Source of the DNA: Vulcanisaeta distributa JCM 11216
GTDB lineage: Archaea > Thermoproteota > Thermoprotei > Thermoproteales > Thermocladiaceae
Reading direction: 5' to 3'
Length of the DNA: 64,000 bases
NCBI RefSeq assembly: GCF_001315985.1
Contig: NZ_BBBI01000004.1
Span: 1 to 64,000 of the forward strand
The number at the start of each line of letters is the position of its first letter. Within the stretch, counting starts at the first letter, position 1. The notes beneath the pieces were generated by a model that saw only the letters and a program-made list of their open reading frames with translations, searched no databases and was not told where the DNA came from. Below are positions 37,604 to 47,726 of this stretch, piece after piece. A program made the position numbers and the translations under genes.

Positions 37604-38360
37604 ATGTCCGCAACACCCTTCGAGAAGCCACAAGGCACTGCAGAGGTACCACACATAGAGGTTGATGAAGAGACTAAGGAGATAATAAAGGAGATACTAT
37701 CTCAAATGAAGAACCCAGTCGAGGTCTTATTCTTCACTAGCAACACCTGTGGTAATAGGGACACTAATTGGTGCGTACCAACCGAGGAATTACTGGATCT
37801 GCTAGCTGAATTGGCGCCTCCTGGCAAGTTAGTGCTGAGGAAGATTAAGTATGAGGAGAATAGTGACGCTTTCAATAAGTACAACGTTGAGCCGCAGAGG
37901 GTCCCCCCCGTAATATACCTACTTGATGGTGCAATTAGGTACCTAGGGGGCACCACTTGGTGAGGAGGTTAGGGCCTTCATAGAGACTATAGTGAGGGTC
38001 TCCGTTGGTGAAACGAAGTTAAGGCCTAAAACGAAGAAGGGTCTCGAGGCTCTGATAAACTCGGGCAATAGTAAGAGGGTTGAGGTCATGACCGTTGTTA
38101 CGCCGTCATGCCCATACTGCCCGTATGCCGTACTAATGGCTAACATGTTTGCCTATGATAGTAAGGGTAAGGTTGTTTCAGTAACGGTTGAGGCTTATGA
38201 GGAGAGTGATATTGCCGATGCTTACCAAGTTACTGCCGTGCCTACTGTTGTGCTTAAGAGGGAGGATCAGGATGTTGGTAATGTGGAGTTCATAGGTGTT
38301 CCTCCAGAAAGTGATTTGTTAAAGAAGGTTCTTGATTATAGTGGTGTGAATCTGCAGTGA
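37604..38360 (+). CDS. Protein disulfide oxidoreductase (tandem thioredoxin folds), frameshifted
   Basis: PDO-type enzyme of thermophiles that makes or shuffles disulfides in the cytoplasm. Two thioredoxin units. Unit 1: VEVLFFTSNTCGNRDTNWC, with a Cys spacing of seven instead of CxxC, then PPVIYLL with the cis-Pro. Unit 2: VMTVVTPSCPYCPYAVLMAN with active-site CPYC, and AVPTVVLKR. The frame breaks at the G5 run 37946-37950; read as G4 it gives RYLGAPLGEEVRAFIETIVR and a single protein of about 251 residues, standard for PDO. The C7 run at 37903 gives VPPVIY. Confidence 0.82.
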
Positions 38361-38408
38361 TTCCCTTAAAATATTAAAGTTAAAGCCGGTTTGTAAAAAT
38401 GAATAGGC

Positions 38409-38996
38409 ATGAGGATATTCTTTGTAACAGGCAATGAGGCTAAATTCCATGAGGCTTCATTAGTCCTTAGAGAGTTCGGTGTGGATCTTGTGATTGACCG
38501 TGAACATAAGAAGATTGAGATACAGAGCGATAACCTTGAAGATATTGTTAGCAATGCACTAGGTGAAATATGCAGTAGTAACGTTACTAATTACTTCGTT
38601 GTTGAGGATGATGGTCTATTCATAAATAGGCTAAATGGATTTCCAGGTCCATACTCAGCCTATGTCTATAAAACAATAGGGCTTACAGGCATTTTAAAGC
38701 TAATGAGTGGTGTTGAGGATAGGTCAGCCTACTTTAAGTCCGTGGTTGGCCTATGCGGCCCTAAAATCAACATTAAGCTATTTACCGGTATTGTACGTGG
38801 AAGTATAGCAATGGAGCCTAGGGGTTCCGAGGGCTTTGGGTTCGATCCAATATTCATACCCGATGGTTATGATAAGACCTTCGCCGAGCTAGGCATTGAT
38901 ATTAAGAATAAGTTGTCCCATAGAGCTAGGGCATTTAGGTCCCTGGGTACTTGGTTATTAGGTAATTTTCAAACGATTAATCTTAATCATTATTAG
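38409..38996 (+). CDS. XTP/dITP pyrophosphatase (HAM1/RdgB family)
   Basis: 195 residues, intact. Removes non-canonical purine nucleotides such as ITP and XTP. Landmarks: FFVTGNEAKFHEASLVL (family TGNxxKxxE), DLVIDREHKKIEIQSDN, NYFVVEDDGLFINRLNGFPG (catalytic Asp), PYSAYVYKTIGLTG, GSEGFGFDPIFIPDGYDKTF and LSHRARAF. Length agrees with the family. Its 3' end overlaps the convergent membrane protein gene by 39 bases. Confidence 0.93.
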   Translation: MRIFFVTGNEAKFHEASLVLREFGVDLVIDREHKKIEIQSDNLEDIVSNALGEICSSNVTNYFVVEDDGLFINRLNGFPGPYSAYVYKTIGLTGILKLMSGVEDRSAYFKSVVGLCGPKINIKLFTGIVRGSIAMEPRGSEGFGFDPIFIPDGYDKTFAELGIDIKNKLSHRARAFRSLGTWLLGNFQTINLNHY

Positions 38997-39773
38997 TGCC
39001 ACTTCGTAAATCAATGCCGCCGCTATACCAATGAGCAGTGACATTAATAGGTAACTTATGTTTAATGATTGACTGTACCTACACAGTACGGATGTTATCG
39101 GCTTTGATGGCTGTATTATATAGAGCATGGGCTTGCCAAATATATACACCATATATACGGGTATGGAGGGCGAACCAGTGGTGCATATTATATTGCCTGT
39201 GACCTCAGGTACTATTATTACTGAATTGATCGTTGTTCCATATGTAGTTAGTGAATTCGAACTATTAATAATGGTGGGTGGAGAGCCACTATAGGATATT
39301 AATTCTATGAAGTAGCTATTTTTTTCTATGGTATAGTTATACAAACCCGATGCACTACTTACTGGTATTGTTAGGTTACAAAGTACAACATTATCTCTGG
39401 TAACTGTTATGTTTATCTCATTAATCGGTAATTGATTATTTGCAGCCATTATACTTAACTCAACGGTGTAATTACCAGTTGTTGAGGCCATTTTAACTAC
39501 AACTACGTTATTTGTTATCGTTGTGGTGCTCGATACTATGTACATTGTTGATGGATTTATTCCGCATTTACTTAGGCCCTGGGTAATATTGTTGTTTAAC
39601 TGCATTATGAAAGTGTTATTTATGGTGTATCCCATCACTGCTAAGTTCGTTGTGAGTAAGGTCATTGTAAATAGAACTATTATGAGTGTTAATCCATACC
39701 TATTCATCATTAGGGTATGTGCTTCTAGCTTATTAATAGTTTCTTCACTAAGAGTCTTCGTAACTCTCCACAT
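38958..39773 (-). CDS. Surface protein with two membrane spans, unknown
   Basis: 271 residues from ATG 39773, or shorter from the Met pair near 39707. An N-terminal span (LTLIIVLFTMTLLTTNLAVM) and a C-terminal span (LLMSLLIGIAAALIYEVALI) flank a Thr/Ser/Asn-rich extracytoplasmic domain with many N-x-S/T sites (NNTF, NLTI, NYTI, NSSN, NISY) and four Cys (KCGI, LCNL, ICTT, LCRY), consistent with a glycosylated, disulfide-bonded cell-surface protein. No family recognised. Its start lies inside the end of the zinc ribbon gene (26 bases), suggesting one transcript. Confidence 0.6.
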   Translation of the reverse strand: MWRVTKTLSEETINKLEAHTLMMNRYGLTLIIVLFTMTLLTTNLAVMGYTINNTFIMQLNNNITQGLSKCGINPSTMYIVSSTTTITNNVVVVKMASTTGNYTVELSIMAANNQLPINEINITVTRDNVVLCNLTIPVSSASGLYNYTIEKNSYFIELISYSGSPPTIINSSNSLTTYGTTINSVIIVPEVTGNIICTTGSPSIPVYMVYIFGKPMLYIIQPSKPITSVLCRYSQSLNISYLLMSLLIGIAAALIYEVALIMIKINRLKIT

Positions 39774-39927
39774 TTATTATTGAGGTTATCAAACCCTCCT
39801 TCTTCATGTTTAATAACGTTCTTACTAAATGAGTTCTTAATATTTTAGTCCCGCAGTATGTGCAGTATGGCTTTCCATTAATTAGGACCGTTACCCTGGT
39901 CGAGCCACAGGCACTGCACTTAAGCAT
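39748..39927 (-). CDS. Small zinc ribbon protein, 59 aa
   Basis: Reads MLKCSACGSTRVTVLINGKP, then YCTYCGTKILRTHLVRTLLN, then MKKEGLITSIINVESYEDS. Two CxxC pairs 18 residues apart define a zinc ribbon followed by a helix. The start is supported by TATA-like CTAATATTAAACC about 25 bases upstream on the minus strand. The same text is open in other frames on the plus strand, but those lack any such pattern. Likely a nucleic-acid- or partner-binding adaptor; the target is unknown. Confidence 0.7.
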   Translation of the reverse strand: MLKCSACGSTRVTVLINGKPYCTYCGTKILRTHLVRTLLNMKKEGLITSIINVESYEDS

Positions 39928-40102
39928 TGGTTTACTGATGCTGAGGTTTAATATTAGGCTTATGTTTCCATTAAAGGTAATATTCTATGGAGCATTCCTG
40001 CACCTTATTTATAGGTTTCGTGGTTTTGTCTTTCGCTTCAACTAAAGCAAATGGTTTAAAATTGGGTAGGGTCCATGGTGTTAATTGTATAGTGTAAGTA
40101 CG

Positions 40103-43046
40103 ATGAGTAGCTACGATGTCAAATTTTCAGTAACCACTAAGGAGTTGGATAATGCCTATGGATTACTTCACCCTGTAATTCAATCAGCTCTTATTGAAAG
40201 GGGGTTCTTAAAGGCCACGGAGCCTCAGAGGTTAGCTATTCCGAAGATCCTTAGTGGGCGTAATGTGTTGATAATAGCGCCAACGGGCAGTGGTAAGACG
40301 GAGGCCGCCGTATTGCCAGTCCTCTCGATGCTTAGGTGGGGTATGGATAAGGGTGAGTTCGCCGATAAGGCATATACATTCTCTATGTTACACCGCTTAG
40401 GGCGTTGAATAGGGACTTGCTTGATAGGCTTGTTTGGTGGGGGGGTGAGAGGGTTGGTATTAAGGTTGGTGTTAGGCATGGGGATACGGACCAGAGCGAT
40501 AGGGTTAAGCAGAGTAAGGACCCCCCCCTCAAATGCTCATAACGACGCCCGAGACCCTCCAGGCGATTTTATCAGGTAAGAGACTAAGGGAGCACTTAAT
40601 GAAGCTTAGGTGGATAATCATTGACGAGGTTCATGAATTAGCAGAGGATAAGAGAGGTACGCAGTTGACCTTGACGCTTGAGAGGATTAAGTGGTTGATT
40701 GGTAGGAAACCGCAGATAATTGGCTTGTCAGCACGGTGGGTAGCCCCCCCGAGGAGGTTGCCAGGTTCCTTGTTGGTAATGATGAGGAATGCGACATAGT
40801 ACAGTCAAGCATCATTAGAGAGATGAGGATGGACGTACTACACCCGGAGCCCACTAAGGAGGATGAAGATGTGGCCAAGAGTGTTTACCTATACCCAGAT
40901 GCGGTTGCCAGGCTCAGGGTGATTAAAGACCTAGTGAGTGGGAGTGGTTCAACGATAGTCTTTGTTAATACACGATCAATGGCTGAACTACTGATGTATA
41001 GGTTCACAATGCTTGGCTACGACTCGGTGGGCATACACCACAGTTCATTGTCTAAGGTTTCGAGGATAACCACGGAGAGGGCGTTCAAGGATGGTAAGTT
41101 AAAGGCAGTCATAGCAACATCAAGCCTTGAACTGGGTATTGACATCGGCCACGTGGACTTCGTAATACAGTACCTATCGCCCCCACCAGGTTATTAGGCT
41201 TGTTCAGAGGATTGGTAGGAGTGGCCATAGGCTTGATAAGATCCCAAGGGGGGGTGTTGTAATAACCGAGGACTTGAATGACACGCTTGAGGCTGTGGCG
41301 ATAATAAACAGGGCTAAGTCTGGGCTTCTCGAGGCTACGCAAATACCTGATAAGCCATATGATGTTCTCGTTCACCAAATAGTCAGTTTATTGATGATCA
41401 AGAGTAGGTGGACTATTGATGAACTTTATGATTTAATAAGGAGGGCTTACCCGTACAGGAAGTTGTCAATTGAGGAGCTTAAGGGTGTGCTTAGGTTCAT
41501 GAGTGATGTCCTCAATCCAAGGCTTGCCTACTTCATTGAAAATGAGGGTGTCGTACTTAAGCCAAGCGGTGTTAGGGCCAGGAGGGAGATGTATAGGTAC
41601 TTCTTTGAGCAGATGTCTATGATACCCGACGAAAAGCACTACCTAGTCATTAACCAAGCCAATGAGGAACCATTGGTGTGCTTGATGAGGCATTCGTCGC
41701 TGAGTATGGTGAGCCTGGCATTAAGTTCGTGTTTAGGGGGGGTGGTGTTTGGGTTCTGCAGAAGATTGTCGGTGATACGATCTACGTGGCGCCGGCTAAG
41801 GACACGGTTGGTGCAATACCATCATGGGTTGGTGAGGAAATCCCTGTACCTTTCGAGATCGCGCAGGATGTTGGCAATATTAAGGAGGAAATAAGTAACT
41901 ACATAACCAAGGTTGGTCCTGAGGCAACCATAAATACCTTCACAACGAAGCTGGGTGTCTCCAGTGATACGATTAAGTACGTCGTGAGCAAGGTGATGGA
42001 GCACGTCGAAAGTGGGGGGGTTCCGGTGCCCTCGCATAGACTTGTCCTTATTGAGCGTGTTGGCGATTTAATAGTGCTTTACACGCATGGTGGTACGTTA
42101 GTCAACAGGACAATAGCCAGAATACTTGGGGGGGAGGTATTAACCGAGAGGCTTGGTTATCCAGTTGGTGTTCAGCAGGATGCTTACGCGGTCATACTAC
42201 AACTACCAAGGCCTGGCATCGACACGACACTTATCGTACAAACAATAATGGATGTGGCTAACATGGATGACAAGACATTTATTGATTATGCAATGAGGGC
42301 CATAACCAAGACGGGAATTTTCAAGAGGAAGTTTGTTCACGTTGCCAGGAGGTTCAATGTAATTAAAAAGGACAGGGAGTTGAGCGACCTAGCAATAACC
42401 AATTTAATAGAGCTTTATAAGGGGGTCGCCAGTATTCACAGAGACCCTTAAGGAGGTCCTAATGAGAGACTTTGATCTAGATAATACATTCTTCTTCCTG
42501 AAGTCTTTGATCAATGGCGAGAGGAGGCTAGTAACAATAGAGAGGAGTGAGTTTAGCCCAATGAGTAGGGAGGTCGTGGATAAGATAAGCCATAGGCTTG
42601 AAGTAATGGCGCCCGACAAGCTCGATAAGTTGGTTAGGGAGAGCGTTAAAGCTAGGCTATTAAATGAATCAATGACACTTGTATGTCTCAACTGTGGTTG
42701 GGTCGGCTCGGTCAGGAATAAGGACCTACCAGACAGGCCCAAATGCCCTAACTGCGGCTCAGAAAAACTCGGTGCATTAAGGATTGATGAGGAGAGGGTA
42801 AGGCAAGTTATGGAACGGTGGAGGGAGGGTAAGGCCAAGTCTGAGGACAATGAACTTATTGAATACATAAATAGGACGGCTGAGCTCGTTGGTAAGTACG
42901 GCAAGCTCGCTGTGCTCGCACTATCCAGTAGGGTTAGGATTGATGATATTGAAGAGTTCTTGCCAAAGATAAGCGACATTGATAAGCTGGTGCTTATTAT
43001 TCATGATCTCGAGAAGAGGGAATTAAGGAGGAGGTTCATGGAGTGA
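40103..43046 (+). CDS. lhr: Lhr-family superfamily 2 helicase, multiply frameshifted
   Basis: Large ATP-dependent 3'-5' helicase of the Lhr type (COG1201). In order: QRLAIPKIL, Walker [32 protein letters not shown] (Ia), [12 protein letters not shown], Walker [16 protein letters not shown] (DEVH), [13 protein letters not shown] (motif III), [44 protein letters not shown] (VI), then a helical Lhr core and a C-terminal zinc ribbon CLNCGWVGS...CPNCGSEK. Frame changes near 40372, 40727, 41180 (C5 read as C4), 41671 and 42421 (G5 read as G4). About 980 residues corrected. ATG 40103, or a leaderless TTG at 40085 given TATA-like GGTTTAAAATTGG at 40053. Confidence 0.87.
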
Positions 43047-44210
43047 TACTTCATAGACCGCCTTAATTAGTGCTGCTTCATCCTCATTAAACCCCCCCGT
43101 CCTCCTCAACTCAGCAAACCTCCTGTAAATTTCCACAGCCTTCTCGATTATTAACGTCTTACAATTATCATTTATACACATACTAAATGGTGGAACATCC
43201 CTCCTAATTAGACCAAGTACGCTGCTACCCTGCCCAACATACTTACCGCTCATTATCGACGTGTTAATCCCCCCCACCTTAACCCAATCACCAATTATTG
43301 AACCAAGCTTAATCATGCCCGTGTCAATACCCATATACCTAATGATGCCTATGGTATTCTTCAGATTCGAAGTTACCGACCCGGCCCCCCCAATATTAAC
43401 CCACCTACCCACGTAGGAGTCGCCCAGGTAACTAAAGTGCTCCTTGAGGCTGTGCATATCCATTATTGAGTTCTTAACCTCACCACCAACTGCATTATTC
43501 ATGTAGAGTACCGTGCCCTCCCTAACGTATGCATGAGGCAGCACCCTGGAGCCTGGACCGAGTAGTGATGGGCCCTTAATATAGGTCAATGGTTCAATAA
43601 TGGCATTTATCGCTATTACACTACCTGCCCTCTCATCAATAATGGCATTACCCGAGATGTCGGAGTTCACGGCCTTATCACCGATGATTTTCACCAAGTA
43701 CTTAGAATTACTGCGGAGTAATTCAGTATTCCACTTAATTATGGACCAAATACCACTAGATATTGGTAAGTCGCAATTATTAATTGTATCTTTTACACCT
43801 ACTCCACGTTCATTAGTGATACTGAGCAGAGCCTTATCGCCGCATTTAATCTCGACTCCAGTCCTCGCATTACTCATCAATTTATTTAGCACATCTATCT
43901 GAGGAATTAACGATGTGCCTATCCACAGGGTCGCTCCACTTATATCCTCAGTATTATGTACATACTTTACTGAATACTTCAGGTTAAGTCTAGATAATAT
44001 TGAATCGGCAATGCCTCGCCAATACCTAGCTAGGTAATCGCGGGTAATAACGTATATATTCGCGTCATATCCCAGGCTCATTAACCATAATGCTATGTGT
44101 TCGTAGTATCGAAGACCACCAATTATTAGGTCACTGAGTGGCGTACTAATTGATAATGGGTAGTAATTCCTGTAATTATCCTCGATTATCACGACATTAT
44201 CAAACTGCAC
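43023..44210 (-). CDS. GlmU-like sugar-1-phosphate nucleotidylyl/acetyltransferase
   Basis: 395 residues, intact. N-terminus NVVIIEDNYRNYYPLSISTP matches the alternative GlmU family (UDP-GlcNAc diphosphorylase/GlcN-1-P acetyltransferase), whose members begin with a short uridylyltransferase-like domain. The C-terminal half is a left-handed beta helix of hexapeptide repeats (IKGPSLLGPGSRVLPHAYVR, LGDSYVGRWVNIGGAGSVTS, KYVGQGSSVLGLIRRD). C7 runs at 43091, 43269 and 43384 add Gly (RTGGF, VGGINT, IGGAG). Probable role: activated amino sugar for glycans; exact substrate inferred. Ends overlapping lhr by 24 bases, convergent. Confidence 0.7.
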   Translation of the reverse strand: MQFDNVVIIEDNYRNYYPLSISTPLSDLIIGGLRYYEHIALWLMSLGYDANIYVITRDYLARYWRGIADSILSRLNLKYSVKYVHNTEDISGATLWIGTSLIPQIDVLNKLMSNARTGVEIKCGDKALLSITNERGVGVKDTINNCDLPISSGIWSIIKWNTELLRSNSKYLVKIIGDKAVNSDISGNAIIDERAGSVIAINAIIEPLTYIKGPSLLGPGSRVLPHAYVREGTVLYMNNAVGGEVKNSIMDMHSLKEHFSYLGDSYVGRWVNIGGAGSVTSNLKNTIGIIRYMGIDTGMIKLGSIIGDWVKVGGINTSIMSGKYVGQGSSVLGLIRRDVPPFSMCINDNCKTLIIEKAVEIYRRFAELRRTGGFNEDEAALIKAVYEVSLHEPPP

Positions 44211-44233
44211 AATAAGTATTACAGCCGTAATTA

Positions 44234-44785
44234 TTAAGGTTTATTCACACCCTGCTTCTCAAGCACTAACTCTAAGTACGTCCTCCTCTCAATCCAATCC
44301 CTCCTAAGGCCCATCCTATCTCCAAGCTGGAGTACCTCTTCCGTGGCTTTATTTATTAGTTCCTTATTATTAACCATGGTCTCAACCTCAACAAAGCTTC
44401 CCAATCCCTCGACCGTATCCATGTAGATTGTGAAGTTCTCATAATTATAAATATCCCTCCTCTTCACCACCCTAGCTACCTCCTTAAACCCAAGTCTCCT
44501 GAGAATCTCAAGGAGGCTGTCAAGGTCGTTGACGGTAACACTCAATTCCTCACGGGTCTTCCCAACACTGCCAATACGTGGACCTTTATACGTTAGTACC
44601 ACAGTACCGTCGCCATATACCCTAACCCTAAGTGCCTCGTCAGTCTTCGCAAAGTCCCTAACCGGGCTATTAAAGTATATGTCGGTCTCCTCAGTATGCT
44701 CGAGAAACTTCGCATTCAATGATTTCAGATTATCCTTAATCCTATCGTGGCTTGGAACCCTATACTTAACCTCAACCTCAAACAC
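44234..44785 (-). CDS. CYTH domain protein (CyaB/thiamine-triphosphatase-like)
   Basis: 183 residues, intact. The CYTH signature ExExK is FEVEVKYRV at the N-terminus; then ETDIYFNSPVRDFAKTDEAL, RVRVYGDGTVVLTYKGPRIG (basic and acidic residues lining the tunnel), REELSVTV, and GFKEVARVVKRRDIY, MDTVEGLGSFVEVE. Typical length for archaeal class IV adenylate-cyclase-like or triphosphate-hydrolysing CYTH proteins. Substrate in archaea is not settled. Promoter TTATAAATTAG on the minus strand at about 44807-44818, 25 bases upstream. Confidence 0.85.
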   Translation of the reverse strand: MFEVEVKYRVPSHDRIKDNLKSLNAKFLEHTEETDIYFNSPVRDFAKTDEALRVRVYGDGTVVLTYKGPRIGSVGKTREELSVTVNDLDSLLEILRRLGFKEVARVVKRRDIYNYENFTIYMDTVEGLGSFVEVETMVNNKELINKATEEVLQLGDRMGLRRDWIERRTYLELVLEKQGVNKP

Positions 44786-44830
44786 GGCATTATGGCAGTG
44801 CCTACTAATTTATAAACTATGTCCTGACTT

Positions 44831-44856
44831 ATTGTTTAATAATTTGATTAAACAAT
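44831..44856. repeat. Perfect 10-bp inverted repeat between divergent promoters
   Basis: ATTGTTTAAT (44831-44840), six-base spacer AATTTG, ATTAAACAAT (44847-44856). It sits between the minus-strand TATA of the CYTH gene (44807-44818) and the plus-strand TATA of the permease (44878-44896), the position of an operator that could control either. No G/C run is involved, so run-length error does not affect it. Confidence 0.6.
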
Positions 44857-44877
44857 AAACGGTATTAATGAACAGAG

Positions 44878-44896
44878 GATTTATAAATTATTTAAA
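44878..44896 (+). promoter_or_regulatory. TATA region of the APC permease gene
   Basis: GATTTATAAATTATTTAAA lies 16-34 bases upstream of the ATG at 44912, which fits leaderless initiation. Confidence 0.55.
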
Positions 44897-44911
44897 ATAA
44901 CCATTATAACG

Positions 44912-46460
44912 ATGGATAGGGAATACCAAGTCTTCATCAGGGAGTCTACGGGTTTGGTTAGGGAGGCTGGTTTTTGGGATGCTGTTTCGATTAATGTTGC
45001 TAATATGTCGGTTGGTGCTGCTTTGGCATCCATAGGCTTTACATTGACAGCACTATCAACCGTGGCGACCGTGGCAGGCGCAAACCTTGTATATGCTTCC
45101 CTCATAGCCGCCCTCTTTGCACTGCCGCAGGTAATTGTCTACTCCACGCTAATTAGGTACATACCGAGGGTTGGCGGTGACTACATATGGCTAGGAAGAG
45201 CCCTAGGACCAAAACTAGCCTGGCTAACTAATGGGCTTGTCCTCGGCTTTGTAATAGAGAGCTTGGCATACTACGCATTGATAGCCTTTGCGGCGGTTTT
45301 TCAGTTGGAGTCGGTTTTGCCAATACTGGGTGTTAGTATTTCATTAACGACTGCTCAGGAGGTTGGTATAGGCATTGCCTTCTTCGCCGTCATAGTCCTA
45401 GCCAACATACTTGGTACAAAGTATGGGATTAAACTAATGACGGCACTAACAGTAGTATCACTACTTGGTCTATTTACGGCCATAATTTTGCTCTTCATAA
45501 CGCCTAAGACCCAGGTCATTAGTGCTGTGTCTTCATTATTACCAACTGGTTATACGTATTCAAAAATAGCCAGCAGTTATACGGGGGGGCCCTACTTCTC
45601 CATGAACACCATATTGATGCTACTACCCTTCTTCGCAATATATGTATACCCGTGGTTGAATGCTGGGCCTGCAATAGCCTCCGAGATAAAGGGCAAAAGC
45701 GCCCTTCACTGGAACATCCCCATGGCATTCCTATTCTCATTAGTATTCTTAACCCTCGCTTCGAGGCCATGTATTATTCGTTGGGTTTTGGTTTTGTTAC
45801 TGAGGCTTTGTCTAATCCTAATGTTAATGGGTTGGTAAGTGGTAGTTTTAATTTCTGGACGGTGGCGATGGTGGTTTCGCGTAATGCAATTCTAAGTTGG
45901 TTTATTGGCATTTCATCAGTCACTTGGTACCTAGCCGTCCTCGCCTACGGAGCCATCGTCGTCGTAAGGTACTGGTTCGCCCTAGCCTTCGACAGAGTCT
46001 GGCCAAGCACCTTCGCCTACATAAGCCCAAGACTCGGAACACCAATATACGCACACCTATTCGACTTAGCAGTAACTGCGGCACTAATTGCCGCGGCTGG
46101 CTTCCTCTATAATACATTCACGGCGCTCTACGGTGCCGTTGTTGAGGCAATAATATACTACATGGTAGTCGGTATCGCGGCAGTAATACTTGCGACGCTT
46201 AGGTACTCATCATTTAACATAAGCGGTAAATCTAGGACTGTCCTAATAGTATTCGGCGTATTAATGGCTGGAGTAATGGCGTATTTAACCTATGAGTTCC
46301 TAGCTACCCGCAGATCTGGGGCGGTAACCCACTCGCCTACGGTGTTGAGCTTGGCGCCGTGGTGCTAGGGATTGCCGTGTATTTGATATCACGTTATGTT
46401 AATATGAGGAGGTTTGGTATTGACATATCCATGGCCTATGCCGAAATACCGCCTGAATAA
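44912..46460 (+). CDS. APC-superfamily amino acid permease, frameshifted
   Basis: Secondary transporter with about 12 spans. N-terminus FWDAVSINVANMSVGAALAS and PRVGGDYIWLGRALGPKLAW are the APC signature (first helix break and loop). Frame changes near 45765 (reads TLAFEAMYYSLGFGFV once one base is added) and 46308 (one C missing, ATPQIWGGNPLAYGV), then the last span VLGIAVYLISRYV and stop at 46458-46460. About 516 residues corrected. G7 at 45587 gives TGGPYF. Substrate not predictable from the sequence; the upstream inverted repeat suggests regulation. Confidence 0.8.
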
Positions 46461-46486
46461 AATTATTAAATTGAATGTTAATTATC

Positions 46487-46501
46487 AATTATCAGATAAT
46501 T
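46487..46501. promoter_or_regulatory. 15-bp palindrome upstream of the ABC importer promoter
   Basis: AATTATC-A-GATAATT, perfect seven-base arms, lying directly before the TATA box of the importer (46509-46518, CTTTAATATA). Its place just upstream of BRE/TATA fits an activator or repressor site controlling an oxyanion importer. No matching regulator is encoded nearby. Confidence 0.45.
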
Positions 46502-46539
46502 AATAAAACTTTAATATAGGGGAAATACGAAATAGTTGT

Positions 46540-47726
46540 ATGGCGAGTACAACCGTTTGGTTAGTCGTTGGTTTAATAATAGGTCTTGTAATTGGTGTGG
46601 TAATTGGTTATGCGGTTATGCCACCTAAGGTTGTTACTAAGTACATTAACGCAACTACTACAAATGTGACCACCCCCCAGTCACTACTACGACTACCACG
46701 ACATCAACCGCGCCCTTCGCAGTCGGCGCCGCCGGCACCCTGAAGTTCGCGTTTACGGATATTCTCAACATCATGCAGAGCCTTTACCCAGGCATAACCA
46801 TAGCCCCAGCCATGTTCAAGGGTAGTGGTGAGATTGCCCATACAGAGGCAACTACCCAGCAATTCAGTGTTGTGGCTTCTGCGGATACAACGACAATACC
46901 CTCCGTATTATTCCCCAACTACACTAATTATGAGATAGCCTTTGGAATTACGCAAATGGTCATAATAGTCAACCTAAACACCACGGCTGGTCAGGAGGTC
47001 TATCAACTATGGCAGCAGGCCCAGTCATACCCACCAATGTCCGCTCAATATAACGAGACCTGGCAGAAGATTTGGCAGATAATAGCCCTTAACTCAAGCA
47101 CCGTTGTTGGCGTTTCAAACCCATTCACAGACCCCTCCGGCTACCAGGCGCAGTGTGTCGTTAAGTTAGCTGGCTTGGCATTCTTTAACAATGCCTCATA
47201 CCTATACGACGCAATATATGGAAATCCAAGTAAGTACGTGATGAGGAATACAGAGATAGACCTACTAACGCTAATGACCTCTGGGCAGGTGGACTTCATA
47301 CTCTCGGCCTATGAGAGCAATGCAATACCGCAGACGCAGACGTACCATAATACCGTATTCATAACACTACCGCCATTCATAAACCTCGGCAACCTGAGCT
47401 ATGTCGATTACTACCACCAGGTTAATGTCACCTGGTCTGAGGGTGGTGTCACGAAGACCTTCGCGTGCAACCCCCCCGTTGTTTATACAATAACGATACC
47501 GTTCCAGGCACCGAATAAACAAGCAGCTGAATACTTCCTACTACTGCTCTATAGCCCAATTGGTCAGAACATACTTGAGGAGAATGGTATTGTACCCATA
47601 ATACCCGGTATAGTCTATGGTAATTACAGCGCTGTGCCTAATGCAATTAAACCCTTTGTTGCGCCGTTAAGCCAGTACCCGCAGTATGCATCCATATTCC
47701 CAAGCCAGGCTAAGGGAGTTAATGGC
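46540..47726 (+). CDS. ABC transporter substrate-binding protein (WtpA/ModA-like), frameshifted
   Basis: N-terminal membrane anchor VVGLIIGLVIGVVIGYAVMP, then a Thr-rich tether. The C6 run at 46673-46678 read as C4 turns TTPQSLLRLPRH into TTPVTTTTTTSTAPFAVGAA, after which AGTLKFAFTDILNIM opens the binding domain. Family features: GSGEIAHT, VVASADTTTIPSVLFPNYTN, NPFTDPSGYQAQCVVKLAGL, YESNAIPQT, SPIGQNILEENGIVPI. These match tungstate/molybdate-type binding proteins (A/SAD, N-P-xxDPxGY). The frame runs into the permease with no stop; see that entry. C7 at 47470 gives CNPPVV. Confidence 0.78.

Noticed and set aside
45920-46117. Arg-rich frames on both strands inside the permease gene
   Set aside because: They are shadows of the permease reading frame; the permease fits its family through this stretch.
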